Below, piece by piece: positions 8,943-17,187 of a stretch of DNA of 64,000 bases. Both the position numbers and the translations under genes were made by a program. Numbering within the stretch: position 1 is the first letter of the stretch; the number at the start of each line of letters is the position of its first letter. The notes beneath the pieces are model-generated. The model was not told the DNA's origin. It did not search any database and saw only the letters and a program-made list of their open reading frames with translations. Source of the DNA: Rhodanobacter sp. OK091 (GTDB taxonomy: Bacteria; Pseudomonadota; Gammaproteobacteria; Xanthomonadales; Rhodanobacteraceae); NCBI RefSeq assembly GCF_900142825.1, contig NZ_FRCH01000004.1, positions 124,001 through 188,000 of the forward strand, written 5' to 3'.

Positions 8943-9019
8943 ACACTTGACTCCCGAGAGACTTGCAAACACTGCCAGTGATTGCGGCCATGCGGCCTGC
9001 AGCAGGCAGAAACCGCAGA

Positions 9020-9049
9020 ATTATCCCTGTGCCACCATAGCTTGGTCAA
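9020..9049 (-). promoter_or_regulatory. Predicted sigma70 promoter of the cytochrome c4/dsbA run
   Basis: Read on the minus strand, TTGACC (9044-9049) and GATAAT (9020-9025) are separated by 18 bp, close to the TTGACA/TATAAT consensus. The expected start near 9012 gives a leader of about 70 nt before ATG 8942. Match to consensus is the only evidence. Confidence 0.5.
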
Positions 9050-9058
9050 ACCATTCCC

Positions 9059-9769
9059 ATGTCGAATCCCTTACAAGGTGCGCAGTTTGTGCTCGCTGCC
9101 CACCGCATCAGCCAGCTTCCCGCCGATCAGGGCGCGGAGGTGGCGTTTGCCGGCCGCTCCAACGCCGGCAAGTCCAGCGCGCTGAATGCGTTGACCAATC
9201 ACAAGGGGCTGGCACGCACTTCCAAGACCCCTGGCCGCACCCAGCAGATGGTCGCGTTCAGCCTGCCGCCGTACAAGGATGTACCAGTGTCGCGGGCGCA
9301 GGATGCGCAGGAGCGACCGCCGCCGGCCCAGGTCGATGGTCAGCCACCGTCGGATGTACGCCTGATCGACTTGCCCGGCTATGGCTACGCCAAGGTGCCG
9401 CTGGAGATGCGCGAACACTGGAAGCTCGAGATCGACGCGTACCTGCATCAGCGCCGCAGCCTGCGTGGGCTGGTGCTGATCGTCGACATCCGCCATCCGC
9501 TGAAGGAGTTCGACCGGCAGATGCTGGAGTTCTGCTTCGCCACCCAGCTGCCATGCCACCTGCTGCTGACCAAGGCCGACAAGCTCTCGCGCGGCCAGGC
9601 CACGCAGGCGCTGGCCACCTTGCGCAAGCAGTTCGCCGCCGAAGGCCTGCATGCCACCGCGCAGATCTTCTCCTCCTCCGCCGGCACCGGCGTGGAGGAA
9701 GCCCGGCAGGCAGTGATGACGCTGCTGCGGCAGCCGCGGGAAGGCGCCCATCAAGACCGCGAACGCTGA
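9059..9769 (+). CDS. engB: Ribosome biogenesis GTPase EngB/YihA/YsxC
   Basis: The 236-residue TRAFAC GTPase is needed for 50S subunit assembly. G1 is GRSNAGKSS (32-40), switch region KTPGRTQQ, G3 DLPGYGYA, G4 TKAD and G5 SSSAGTG. Compared with the usual 200-210 residues it is long, because a Pro/Gln-rich insertion of about 20 residues (SRAQDAQERPPPAQ and after) lies between switch I and G3. The ATG at 9059 is the first Met and fits the family N-terminus. It is divergent from the cytochrome c4 gene, and its 3' end runs into the composite palindromic element that starts 14 bp later. Confidence 0.95.
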   Translation: MSNPLQGAQFVLAAHRISQLPADQGAEVAFAGRSNAGKSSALNALTNHKGLARTSKTPGRTQQMVAFSLPPYKDVPVSRAQDAQERPPPAQVDGQPPSDVRLIDLPGYGYAKVPLEMREHWKLEIDAYLHQRRSLRGLVLIVDIRHPLKEFDRQMLEFCFATQLPCHLLLTKADKLSRGQATQALATLRKQFAAEGLHATAQIFSSSAGTGVEEARQAVMTLLRQPREGAHQDRER

Positions 9770-9936
9770 CAGAGATCATTGTTGTAGGAGCCCGCTGGCG
9801 GGCGACGCCCTTGCTCTTGCTCTTTGGTGGTTGATTTGAAGCGAAGAGCTTTCGTGCGCCGTTGGCGCCCGAGTTACTTTCTCTTTGTGTGGCCAAAGAG
9901 AAAGGTAACCAAAGAGAAAGGCCACCCCGCTTGGCG

Positions 9937-10035
9937 CTTGCCGGGCTCCTGCCCGGCAAGTCCGTGAGCCGGGGCCGGGCTTTTCGACAGGGCATCCTGC
10001 CCTGGCGAAAAGGAGTCGACATCCCTGTCGACTCC
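9937..10035 (-). other. Three adjacent minus-strand hairpins with GGA loops
   Basis: On the minus strand three stem-loops follow one another. 9937-9960: a perfect 10-bp stem with loop AGGA. 9980-10012: 7-bp stem CAGGGCA/TGCCCTG with loop GGA, extended by 7 more pairs (CTTTTCG/CGAAAAG) after one mismatch. 10012-10035: a 10-bp stem with loop GGGA, giving ACAGGGATGT. The stems differ in sequence but each is self-complementary, and the loop is conserved. Known CsrA/RsmA sites are GGA in a hairpin loop within RUACARGGAUGU. RNA would come from read-through of msrC. Confidence 0.55.
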
Positions 10036-10158
10036 CGCTGCGCGGCCTGTCGTCCCCGTCTCACCGCCGCACAGGGGCCCCGGTAGAGCAGCGGGCCTTC
10101 GTGGCCCGCACTCGGTGAAAAGCTGAGGCGAAGCATCGCTCTGGCTCTTCTGAACAGT

Positions 10159-10331
10159 ACGCGCAGGAGGCGCGTTGCTTTACCGGGGCCCCTCTGAAGC
10201 GGCGGGTGGGTGAAGGAAAGCCCGCAGGGTGGTCGGCACGGATGCCGGCCAGTTTGGCGTCAGCACAGGATGTGCTGTCGACAAACCCCGTAACCCACCC
10301 GCGGACTTTGCGGGCAGGGATGCCCGCAAAG
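10159..10331 (+). other. Four plus-strand hairpins with GGA loops
   Basis: On the plus strand: 10159-10175, stem ACGCGC/GCGCGT with loop AGGAG; 10231-10250, 8-bp stem GGTCGGCA/TGCCGGCC with loop CGGA; 10261-10277, stem CAGCACA/TGTGCTG with loop GGA, containing ACAGGATGT; 10306-10331, 11-bp stem CTTTGCGGGCA/TGCCCGCAAAG with loop GGGA. The last three have the form CA-(G/C)GGA-TG closed by different, compensating stems. They would be transcribed by read-through from engB. Confidence 0.55.
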
Positions 10332-10497
10332 CGCGTAAGCGGGGTGCCCCTCTCTTTGGTTACTTTCTCTCGGGCAAGCGAGAGAAAGTGACTCGCCCTC
10401 CGCAGGAGGACGAAAGCTCTTCGCTCTAGCTAATCAAAAGAGCCAGAGCATCGCCCGCGAGCGGGCTCCTACGCACAGTTGAGGAATCGCCGGGCGG

Positions 10498-10989
10498 TCA
10501 GCCGCGCACGGATTCCATGAACACCGTGCACAGCGCCTGCATGCCGGTGCGGTCGTCCTCGTCGAAGCGATCGATCACCGGGCTGTCGACATCCCACACG
10601 CCGAGCAGGCTGCCGTCGGCCTTGATCAGCGGCACCACGATTTCCGACTGCGAGGCGGCATCGCAGGCGATATGCCCGTCGAACGCATTGACGTCGCGCA
10701 CCAGCTGGGTCTCGCGCGTCTGCGCCGCGGTACCGCAGACGCCGCGGCCGAGCGCGATGCGGATGCACGCCGGCTTGCCCTGGAACGGACCGACCACCAG
10801 CTCATTGCCGTCGTACAAATAGAAGCCGGCCCAGTTGAGGTCGGGCAGGCTGTGGTAGATCAGTGCGCCGAAATTCGCCGCGTTCGCGATCAGATCGCGC
10901 TCGCCGGCGAGCAGGCCGCGCGCCTGCTGCGCTAGGTCTTCGTAGTGTTCGCGCTTGCTGGCATATGCGTGGGGCTTCAGTTCGAACAT
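10498..10989 (-). CDS. msrC: Free methionine-(R)-sulfoxide reductase (GAF domain)
   Basis: The 163-residue single GAF-domain enzyme reduces free Met-R-sulfoxide with thioredoxin. The three functional cysteines are present with family spacing: Cys75 in KPACIRI, Cys85 in GRGVCGT and Cys109 in HIACDAAS (10 and 24 residues apart, as in E. coli YebR/fRMsr). The ligand pocket motif VPLIKADGSLLGVWDVDSP is also intact. It is soluble and cytoplasmic, with no signal peptide. ATG 10989 is the only plausible start. It converges on engB across the composite palindromic element, and a TMEM175-like gene is divergent upstream. It probably protects the methionine pool from oxidation. Confidence 0.92.
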   Translation of the reverse strand: MFELKPHAYASKREHYEDLAQQARGLLAGERDLIANAANFGALIYHSLPDLNWAGFYLYDGNELVVGPFQGKPACIRIALGRGVCGTAAQTRETQLVRDVNAFDGHIACDAASQSEIVVPLIKADGSLLGVWDVDSPVIDRFDEDDRTGMQALCTVFMESVRG

Positions 10990-11049
10990 GCGGTGTGTCC
11001 GGCGGCAAAGCCCGTATTATGCGCCGAGCGATCATGACGGGGATGCAGC

Positions 11050-11736
11050 ATGAGCTTGAACGAACAGCGCGAAGGCATCGAGGCGGGGCGGCTGGACATG
11101 TTTGTGGATGGCGCGTTCGCGTTCATCCTGACCTTGCTGCTGATCGGCGGCGAGTCCATTCCCGACAGCACCGGTAAGTTGCTGCTGACGCTCGGCGGCA
11201 TTCCGGCGTTTGCCATGAGCTTTTTCCAGATCGCGTTTTTCTGGCATGGCCATGTGCGCTGGCGCAAGCGTTGCCACGGCGCCACCCCGGCCGGCCGCTG
11301 GCTGTCGCTGCTGCTGGTGTTCTTCGCGATGATTTTCGTCTATCCGCTGCACATGGTGTTTTCCGGGGTATTCAACTGGCTCAGCGGTGGCCTGCTGCCC
11401 AGCGATTTCCACCTGGTCGGCGGCCCGGCGGATATGCGCACGCTGTTCGCCTGCTATGGCTTGTCATATGCCTGCATGGCCGGCACGCTGACCCTGCTGT
11501 TCATGCACGCCGCGAAGACGGCGGCGAAGCACGGGTTCAACAACGTGGATTCGCGCCGCGAGATGCGCATATGGAGTGTGCCGGCCGCGATCGGGCTGGT
11601 CTCGACGCTGACCGCGTTGTTGCTGCCGTTGTCGGCACCGGGGTGGACCTGGTCGATTCCCGGGTTCATGTATTCGCTGCTGTTCCTGATCGGGCCGGTG
11701 GTGAGCCGCTTCAACCGCCGCTACGCATCGGCGTGA
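11050..11736 (+). CDS. TMEM175-like (DUF1211-type) membrane protein, possible K+ channel
   Basis: The 228-residue protein has about six membrane helices. The first contains RLDMFVDGAFAFILTLLLI, which resembles the (R)xxxFSDGVFAIAxTLL signature of bacterial TMEM175 channels. Here FSD is replaced by FVD, so the hallmark Ser is missing. Further helices are IPAFAMSFFQIAFFW, LSLLLVFFAMIFVYPLHMV, ACYGLSYACMAGTLTLLFM, IWSVPAAIGLVSTLTALLL and GFMYSLLFLIGPVV. The family gives constitutive potassium conductance in bacteria; whether this variant conducts is open. The stop overlaps the GTG start of bioD (GTGA), so translation may be coupled, though a functional link to biotin is not obvious. Confidence 0.68.
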   Translation: MSLNEQREGIEAGRLDMFVDGAFAFILTLLLIGGESIPDSTGKLLLTLGGIPAFAMSFFQIAFFWHGHVRWRKRCHGATPAGRWLSLLLVFFAMIFVYPLHMVFSGVFNWLSGGLLPSDFHLVGGPADMRTLFACYGLSYACMAGTLTLLFMHAAKTAAKHGFNNVDSRREMRIWSVPAAIGLVSTLTALLLPLSAPGWTWSIPGFMYSLLFLIGPVVSRFNRRYASA

Positions 11737-12410
11737 CGGCAGCTGTCTTCATCGCCGGCACCGATACCGGCATCGGCAAGACGCATGCGGCGTGCACATT
11801 GCTGCATGCTTTGCGCGCCGCCGGATACAGCGCCTGTGGCATGAAGCCGGTCGCCAGCGGTTGCTTCGAAACGCCTGAGGGCTTGCGCAACGACGATGCG
11901 CTGGCGTTGCAGGCGGCGAGCAGCACGATGCCACCGTATGCATTGATCAACCCGATCGCGTTGCGCGATCCGCTGTCGCCGCACCTGGCTGCTGCACATG
12001 CCGGCGTGGAAATCGCGCTGGCGCCGCTGCGTGCGGCATTCGATCAACTGAGTGGCACCCATCAAAAGGTAGTGGTCGAAGGCGTAGGTGGCTGGCTGGT
12101 GCCGTTGGCGCCGGGATTGCTGGCGGCGGACATCGCGAAGCAGTGGCGGCTGCCGGTGATCCTGGTGGTCGGTTTGCGGCTGGGCTGTCTCAGCCATGCG
12201 CTGCTCACCGCGCGGACGATCGAAGCCGATGGCTGCCGCCTGCTCGGATGGATCGGCAATGGCATCGATCCGGCGATGGACGCGCTGGACGAGAATCTGG
12301 CGACGCTGCGCGAGTTGCTGCCCGCACCGTGTCTGGGCGTGCTGCCACATGGCCTGGCGTCGGTGCGGGCGGCGAGCCGATTGGTGGCGGCGGTCACCGC
12401 CATGGACTGA
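11733..12410 (+). CDS. bioD: Dethiobiotin synthetase
   Basis: The 225-residue ATP-dependent enzyme makes the ureido ring of dethiobiotin from DAPA and CO2, the penultimate step of biotin synthesis. The P-loop is GTDTGIGKTH (residues 9-18), then GMKPVASGC, the substrate loop VVVEGVGGWLVPL, and VVGLRLGCLSHALLT, all standard for BioD. I chose GTG 11733 because the P-loop follows directly and it overlaps the preceding stop by 4 bp; the longer open frame upstream runs out of frame through the TMEM175-like gene. The other bio genes are not in this window, so it is unlinked here. Confidence 0.93.
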   Translation: MTAAVFIAGTDTGIGKTHAACTLLHALRAAGYSACGMKPVASGCFETPEGLRNDDALALQAASSTMPPYALINPIALRDPLSPHLAAAHAGVEIALAPLRAAFDQLSGTHQKVVVEGVGGWLVPLAPGLLAADIAKQWRLPVILVVGLRLGCLSHALLTARTIEADGCRLLGWIGNGIDPAMDALDENLATLRELLPAPCLGVLPHGLASVRAASRLVAAVTAMD

Positions 12411-12462
12411 GCTTCACATCCACTGTGCTTGGATAGGCACTTATCTCGTCGCCGGAGGCAAC

Positions 12463-12810
12463 ATGGCCCGCAATCACTATTATCTTTCGGTCGCCGACCT
12501 GGCCCATGCGCGGGGCGATGATCCGCGGTTTGCCTGGGATGGGGCTGGTCCGGACGGCTTTGCCGCCGCGCTGCAGCAGGCTTTGCGCAATGACGGCCTG
12601 TTCCAGCGCTGGCGCGCGGTGCAGCCCGATCCGGATGCGGTGAACAGCAGTCTGGGCGTCTGCGATCCGGCGGCGCAGGTGACCGCCCAGGTCGCCGACC
12701 TGCGCACCGACGTCGATCTGCTCACCGACCTGCCCATGAGCGTGGTGCGCCATCGGCTTTATCTGCTGATCGGTTCGGCGTGGCAGCTGCGCGACATGCG
12801 CGCGGCCTGA
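12463..12810 (+). CDS. Conserved-looking hypothetical protein, 115 aa
   Basis: A 115-residue soluble protein with no family I recognise. It begins MARNHYYLSVADLAHARGDD, has an acidic, Ala/Gln-rich middle and ends with RHRLYLLIGSAWQLRDMRAA. No signal, membrane segment or metal motif is visible; the single Cys is in LGVCDPAA. A strong ribosome site (GGAGG, 7 nt before ATG 12463) and high GC at third codon positions support a real gene, whereas the longer frame upstream overlaps bioD and is a shadow. It stands between bioD and the M3 peptidase gene, each about 50-120 bp away. Confidence 0.68.
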   Translation: MARNHYYLSVADLAHARGDDPRFAWDGAGPDGFAAALQQALRNDGLFQRWRAVQPDPDAVNSSLGVCDPAAQVTAQVADLRTDVDLLTDLPMSVVRHRLYLLIGSAWQLRDMRAA

Positions 12811-12931
12811 GCTGGCGTCACGCCACTGGCGGCATGACGTATGGGTTTGGAGAAACCGCAGGGGAATGGGTACAGTCGGCAGCTCCGACTTAACTGTGTC
12901 CGGTCACGGACGCGCCACCTTGGGAAGCCCG

Positions 12932-15127
12932 ATGTTCCGTCTCCGCTTGATTGTGATCGCCACCGCGATGGCCCTGGCCGCCTGCTCGCAGCAGCCCAAC
13001 GGCGCCGCCACCTCCCCCGCGACAACCACGTCGAGTACCCCACCGGCCGCCACTGCCATGACCAGCAACCCGTTCTTCAGCGCCAGCACCTTGCCGTTCC
13101 AGGCGCCGCCGTTCGACAAGATCAAGGACACCGATTATCAACCCGCGATCGATGAGGGCATGAAGCAGCAGCTGGCCGAGATCGAGAAGATCGCGAATAA
13201 CCCGGAAGCGCCCACGTTCGAGAACACCTACGTGGCGATGGAGAAGTCCGGTGTCATGCTGAATCGCGTGATGAGCGTGTTCAGTGCGATCACCGGTGCC
13301 AACACCAACGATGCCTTGCAGAAGGTGCAGGAAACCGAGGCGCCTAAGCTGGCCGCGCATCATGATGCGATCTACCTGGACAGCAAGCTGTTTCAGCGTG
13401 TCGAGACGATCTACAACCAGCGCGACACGCTCAAGCTTGATCCGGAATCGGCGCGTCTGGTCGAGGTGGTCTACAAAAACTTTCTGCACGCCGGAGCCAA
13501 GCTGTCGGATGCCGACAAGGCTCGGTTGAAAGATCTCAACAAGGAAGAATCCACGCTCAGCACGGCGTTCACCAACAAGTTGCTGGCGGCGACCAAGGAC
13601 GCCGCGCCCGTGCTCGACGACAAGGCGAAGCTGGCCGGCCTGTCCGACGCCGAACTGGCCGCGGCCGCACAGGCCGCCAAGGATCGCAAGCTGGACGGCA
13701 AGTACGTGCTGTCCCTGCAGAACACCACCCAGCAGCCCGAGTTGCGGGACCTGAGCGACCGCGCCACGCGTCAGGCATTGTTCGATGCCTCGTGGAGCCG
13801 CGCCCAGAAGGGCGACGCCAACGACACCCGCAAGACGATCGAGCGGCTGGCGCAGATCCGCGCCGAGCAGGCCAAGCTGATCGGTTTCCCGAACTACGCG
13901 GCGTGGAAGCTGGACGACCAGATGGCGAAGACGCCGGAGATGGCGATGTCGTTCATGGGCAAACTGGCGCCGGCCGCGGTGGCGCGTGCGAAGCGCGAAG
14001 CGGTCGATATCCAGGCGCAGATCGACAAGGACCAGGCCGCGCTGAAACAGCCCGGCTTCAAACTGGCGCCGTGGGACTGGAACCGTTACGCCGAGGAAGT
14101 GCGCAAGGCCAAGTACGACCTCGACGAAAGCCAGATCAAGCCGTATTTCGAACTCGACAACGTGCTGCAGAACGGCGTGTTCTACGCCGCCAACCAGCTG
14201 TACGGGCTGACCTTCAAGGAGCGACACGACATTCCGGTCTATCAGCCCGATGTGCGCGTGTTCGAAGTGTTCGACAAGGACGGCACCTCGATGGCGCTGT
14301 TCTACTGCGATTACTTCAAGCGCGACAACAAGAACGGCGGCGCCTGGATGGACAACTTGGTCGGCCAGTCGAAGCTGCTCGGCACCAAGCCGGTGATCTA
14401 CAACGTCGCCAATTTCAGCAAACCGGCCGCCGGCCAGCCGGCGCTGCTGTCGTTCGATGACGTGGTCACGATGTTCCATGAGTTCGGCCACGGGCTGCAT
14501 GGCCTGTTCGCCGACGAGCAGTATCCGACCCTGTCCGGTACCAACACCGCGCGCGACTTCGTCGAGTTTCCCTCGCAGTTCAACGAGCACTGGGCGACCG
14601 ACCCGAAAGTGTTCGCCAACTATGCCAAGAACTACAAGAGCGGCGAGCCGATGCCGCAGGCGCTGGTCGACAAGATCAACAAGGCCAACAAGTTCAACTC
14701 GGGCTACGGCATGACCGAACTGGTCGCTGCCGCGCTGCTCGACATGAACTGGCACACGCTGGGCGCCGATGCACCGCTGCAGGATGCCGACCAGTTCGAA
14801 GCCGCTGCCCTGAAGAAGGACAAGATCGACCTCGGCTACGTGCCGCCGCGTTACCGTTCCAGCTACTTCCAGCACATCTGGGGTAACGGCTATGCAGCCG
14901 GCTACTACGCCTACCTGTGGACCCAGATGCTGGCCGATGACGCCTTCGTGGGCTTCGAGGATCACGGCGGCCTGACCCGCGAGAACGGTGATCGTTTCCG
15001 CGCGATGATCCTGTCGCGCGGCAACACCGAAGAACTGGCAAAGCTGTACAAGGACTGGCGCGGCCAGGATCCGGGCATCGAGCCGATGTTGATCAACCGC
15101 GGTCTGAAGGACGCTCCGAAGAAATAA
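12932..15127 (+). CDS. dcp: M3-family peptidyl-dipeptidase (Dcp-like lipoprotein)
   Basis: The 731-residue zinc metallopeptidase removes C-terminal dipeptides from oligopeptides. The zinc motif is HEFGH (His516, Glu517, His520) in MFHEFGHGLHGLF, with the third ligand in the EFPSQFNEHW region; YGMTELVAAALLDMNWH and YFQHIWGNGYAAGYYAYLW are typical M3 segments. Unlike cytoplasmic E. coli Dcp, it carries a lipoprotein signal (ALAACSQQ) and a Thr/Ala/Pro tether, so it works in the periplasm or on a membrane. ATG 12932 begins the signal; the upstream extension from 12866 is not needed. A 15-bp hairpin lies just downstream. Confidence 0.92.
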   Translation: MFRLRLIVIATAMALAACSQQPNGAATSPATTTSSTPPAATAMTSNPFFSASTLPFQAPPFDKIKDTDYQPAIDEGMKQQLAEIEKIANNPEAPTFENTYVAMEKSGVMLNRVMSVFSAITGANTNDALQKVQETEAPKLAAHHDAIYLDSKLFQRVETIYNQRDTLKLDPESARLVEVVYKNFLHAGAKLSDADKARLKDLNKEESTLSTAFTNKLLAATKDAAPVLDDKAKLAGLSDAELAAAAQAAKDRKLDGKYVLSLQNTTQQPELRDLSDRATRQALFDASWSRAQKGDANDTRKTIERLAQIRAEQAKLIGFPNYAAWKLDDQMAKTPEMAMSFMGKLAPAAVARAKREAVDIQAQIDKDQAALKQPGFKLAPWDWNRYAEEVRKAKYDLDESQIKPYFELDNVLQNGVFYAANQLYGLTFKERHDIPVYQPDVRVFEVFDKDGTSMALFYCDYFKRDNKNGGAWMDNLVGQSKLLGTKPVIYNVANFSKPAAGQPALLSFDDVVTMFHEFGHGLHGLFADEQYPTLSGTNTARDFVEFPSQFNEHWATDPKVFANYAKNYKSGEPMPQALVDKINKANKFNSGYGMTELVAAALLDMNWHTLGADAPLQDADQFEAAALKKDKIDLGYVPPRYRSSYFQHIWGNGYAAGYYAYLWTQMLADDAFVGFEDHGGLTRENGDRFRAMILSRGNTEELAKLYKDWRGQDPGIEPMLINRGLKDAPKK

Positions 15128-15146
15128 TCGGCGCACCACTCTTGTG

Positions 15147-15181
15147 TCACGATCAGGCCCGCCGCGCGCGGGCCTGATCGT
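15147..15181 (+). terminator. 15-bp perfect hairpin after the M3 peptidase gene
   Basis: CACGATCAGGCCCGC (15147-15161) pairs perfectly with 15167-15181 around a 5-nt loop, 19 bp after the dcp stop. No T-tract follows, so it could be a Rho-assisted terminator or a 3'-end stabiliser rather than a classic intrinsic terminator. Confidence 0.45.
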
Positions 15182-15275
15182 GCGGGCCCGACCGTTTCCG
15201 GCAGCCGCCGAAGAATGCCGTGCGCGCATCGTGCACGTGGAATAATCGAGCCTCCCCGACCGGAGTGGCCTGCAC

Positions 15276-17105
15276 GTGGACAGCCATCATTTCCTGCGGA
15301 CCGCGGTGGTGTTCCTGCTCGCCACCGTCATCGCGGTACCGCTGACCAAGCGCTTCCGGCTCGGCGCGGTGCTCGGCTACCTGCTGGCCGGCGTGGCGAT
15401 CGGACCGCAGCTGCTTGGCCTGATCAAGGATACCGAAGGGGTCGCTACGATCTCCGAGTTCGGTGTGGTGCTGATGCTGTTCGTGATCGGCCTGGAGCTG
15501 TCGCCGCAGCGACTGTGGGTGATGCGCCGCTCGGTGTTCGGTACCGGCCTGCTGCAGGTGCTGGCCACTAGCGTGGCCATTGGCGCAGCGGCGTATGTCC
15601 TGTTCGGCCTCAGCGGGAAGGCGGCGGTGATCGTCGGCGGTAGCCTGGCGCTGTCGTCCACCGCGTTCGGCCTGCAGATCCTGGCCGAGCGCAAGGAGGC
15701 CGGCGCGGCCTACGGCCGTCAGGTGTTCGCGGTGCTGCTGTTTCAAGATCTGGCGGCAATCCCGCTGATTGCCGCGGTGCCGCTGCTGGCTTCATCGACC
15801 GCTCAGAATTTCGATCCGTTCGCGGTACTGCGCACGGTCGGCGTGATCCTGGCAGTGGTGGTCGGTGGCCGCTATCTGTTGCGGCCGGTGTTCCGTTTCG
15901 TGGCGCGCGCGGATTCGGTGGAAGTGTTCACCGCCACTGCGCTGCTGGTGGTCATGGGCGTCGCGCTGTTGATGGATCTGGCCGGAGTTTCCGCCACGCT
16001 GGGCGCGTTCCTCGCCGGCATGTTGCTGGCCGACTCGGAATACCGGCACGAGATGGAATCGAACATCGAGCCGTTCAAAGGCTTGCTGCTGGGCCTGTTC
16101 TTCATCAGCGTCGGCATGTCGATGGATATCTCGCTGCTGCTGCGCCGGCCGGGGCTGATCTTCGGCCTGTTGGGGGCGTTGCTGCTGCTGAAGAGCGTGC
16201 TGCTGTGGCCGCTGGGACGGCTGCTGGGCGGCCTCAACCGTTCCGACACTTTGCGCATGCTGGTGCTGCTGGCCTGCGGCGGCGAGTTTGCCTTCGTACT
16301 GCTGCGGCAGGCGGCCGAGCAGCGGCTGATCGACGCCGGCCAGCGCGACGCGCTGGTGCTGACCATCACCTTGACGATGGCACTGACGCCTTTGCTGGTA
16401 GTGCTGGCGGCGAAGGCGTTGAACGTGATGCCGAAGAAACCGGTGCGCGAATTCGACACCATCGACACCGCGCCGCCGCGGGTGATCATCGCCGGCTTCG
16501 GCCGGGTCGGGCAGATCATCGCCCGCGTGCTGCGCGCGCAAGGCATCCCGTTCGTGGCGCTGGAGCATTCGGCCGAGCAGGTCGATTTTTCGCGCCGCTT
16601 CGGCACCGTCAACCTGTTCTTCGGCGATCCGGCGCGGCCGGAGTTGCTGCGCGCGGCGCAGGCCGACAAGGCCGAGGTGTTTGTGCTGGCCACCGACGAT
16701 CCGGAGGCGAACCTGCACACTGCGCGGCTGGTAAGGCGGCAGTATCCGCATTTGAAAATCATCGCGCGCGCACGCAATCGCCAACACGTGTTCCGCCTGA
16801 TGGACCTCGGTGTCGAGGAGCCAGTGCGCGAGACGTTCCATTCCGGCCTCAAGATGACGCGCAAGACGCTGGAGGCGCTGGGTCTGTCGCATGAACTGGC
16901 GGTCGATCGGGTCGAACGGTTCCGCCGCCACGACGAGGATTTGCTGAAAAAGCAGGCACTGGTCTACGACGACGAGACCAAGCTGATGCAAAGCACACGC
17001 GATGCGCTGGTCGACCTGCAGCGCCTGTTCGAGGCGGATGCCGAGCCGAGTGCAGAGCGCGAGCGAGGGCGTGATCCGGGGGTGCCGCTGGTCGGCGAGG
17101 AGTGA
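15276..17105 (+). CDS. CPA2 (Kef-type) monovalent cation:proton antiporter with TrkA-N domain
   Basis: The 609-residue protein has about 12 membrane helices, beginning with FLRTAVVFLLATVIAVPLTKR and containing VLLFQDLAAIPLIAAVP, as in KefB/KefC. A cytoplasmic RCK/TrkA-N domain follows from about residue 400, with nucleotide motif IIAGFGRVGQIIARVL and ATDDPEANLHTARLVRR. Such proteins exchange K+ or Na+ for H+ and are gated by NAD(H) or glutathione adducts. The start is GTG 15276, with CGGAGTG about 10 nt upstream; the next residues, MDSHHFLRTAVVF, are typical. No kefF/kefG accessory gene is adjacent, so glutathione gating is uncertain. It is followed by an unrelated glycosyltransferase gene. 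Confidence 0.9.
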   Translation: MDSHHFLRTAVVFLLATVIAVPLTKRFRLGAVLGYLLAGVAIGPQLLGLIKDTEGVATISEFGVVLMLFVIGLELSPQRLWVMRRSVFGTGLLQVLATSVAIGAAAYVLFGLSGKAAVIVGGSLALSSTAFGLQILAERKEAGAAYGRQVFAVLLFQDLAAIPLIAAVPLLASSTAQNFDPFAVLRTVGVILAVVVGGRYLLRPVFRFVARADSVEVFTATALLVVMGVALLMDLAGVSATLGAFLAGMLLADSEYRHEMESNIEPFKGLLLGLFFISVGMSMDISLLLRRPGLIFGLLGALLLLKSVLLWPLGRLLGGLNRSDTLRMLVLLACGGEFAFVLLRQAAEQRLIDAGQRDALVLTITLTMALTPLLVVLAAKALNVMPKKPVREFDTIDTAPPRVIIAGFGRVGQIIARVLRAQGIPFVALEHSAEQVDFSRRFGTVNLFFGDPARPELLRAAQADKAEVFVLATDDPEANLHTARLVRRQYPHLKIIARARNRQHVFRLMDLGVEEPVRETFHSGLKMTRKTLEALGLSHELAVDRVERFRRHDEDLLKKQALVYDDETKLMQSTRDALVDLQRLFEADAEPSAERERGRDPGVPLVGEE

Positions 17106-17187
17106 CCCAGGTCACTACACGGCAGGTTTACGCGGGAATGGAGTAGGTTGCGTCAACCAGCTGTCGATTCCGGCGTTGCCTAGAAAC

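Larger units (their letters stand above)
9783..10476. repeat. Composite palindromic element with imperfect terminal inverted repeats
   Basis: This 0.7 kb gene-free stretch between convergent engB and msrC is a nest of inverted repeats. The ends are REP-like: GTAGGAGCCCGCTGGCGGGC at 9784-9803 and its near complement in 10449-10475. Both ends continue inward with similar sequence (CTCTT, TTGATT, GCGAAGAGCTTTCGT), giving imperfect terminal repeats of about 75 bp. Next inside, GTTACTTTCTCT-type repeats occur near 9874-9920 and 10356-10388. The core holds at least seven short hairpins with GGA (or TCC) loops and a TTCG-loop hairpin near 10090-10110. There is no transposase ORF. Repeats with a GTAG foot are a known type spread by REP-associated tyrosine transposases; that link is inferred here. 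Confidence 0.75.

Noticed and set aside
9862-10391. Small open frames inside the composite palindromic element (9862-10086, 10206-10391)
   Set aside because: They run through palindromes, lack ribosome sites and show no protein family. The element is better read as structured repeats than as an insertion sequence.
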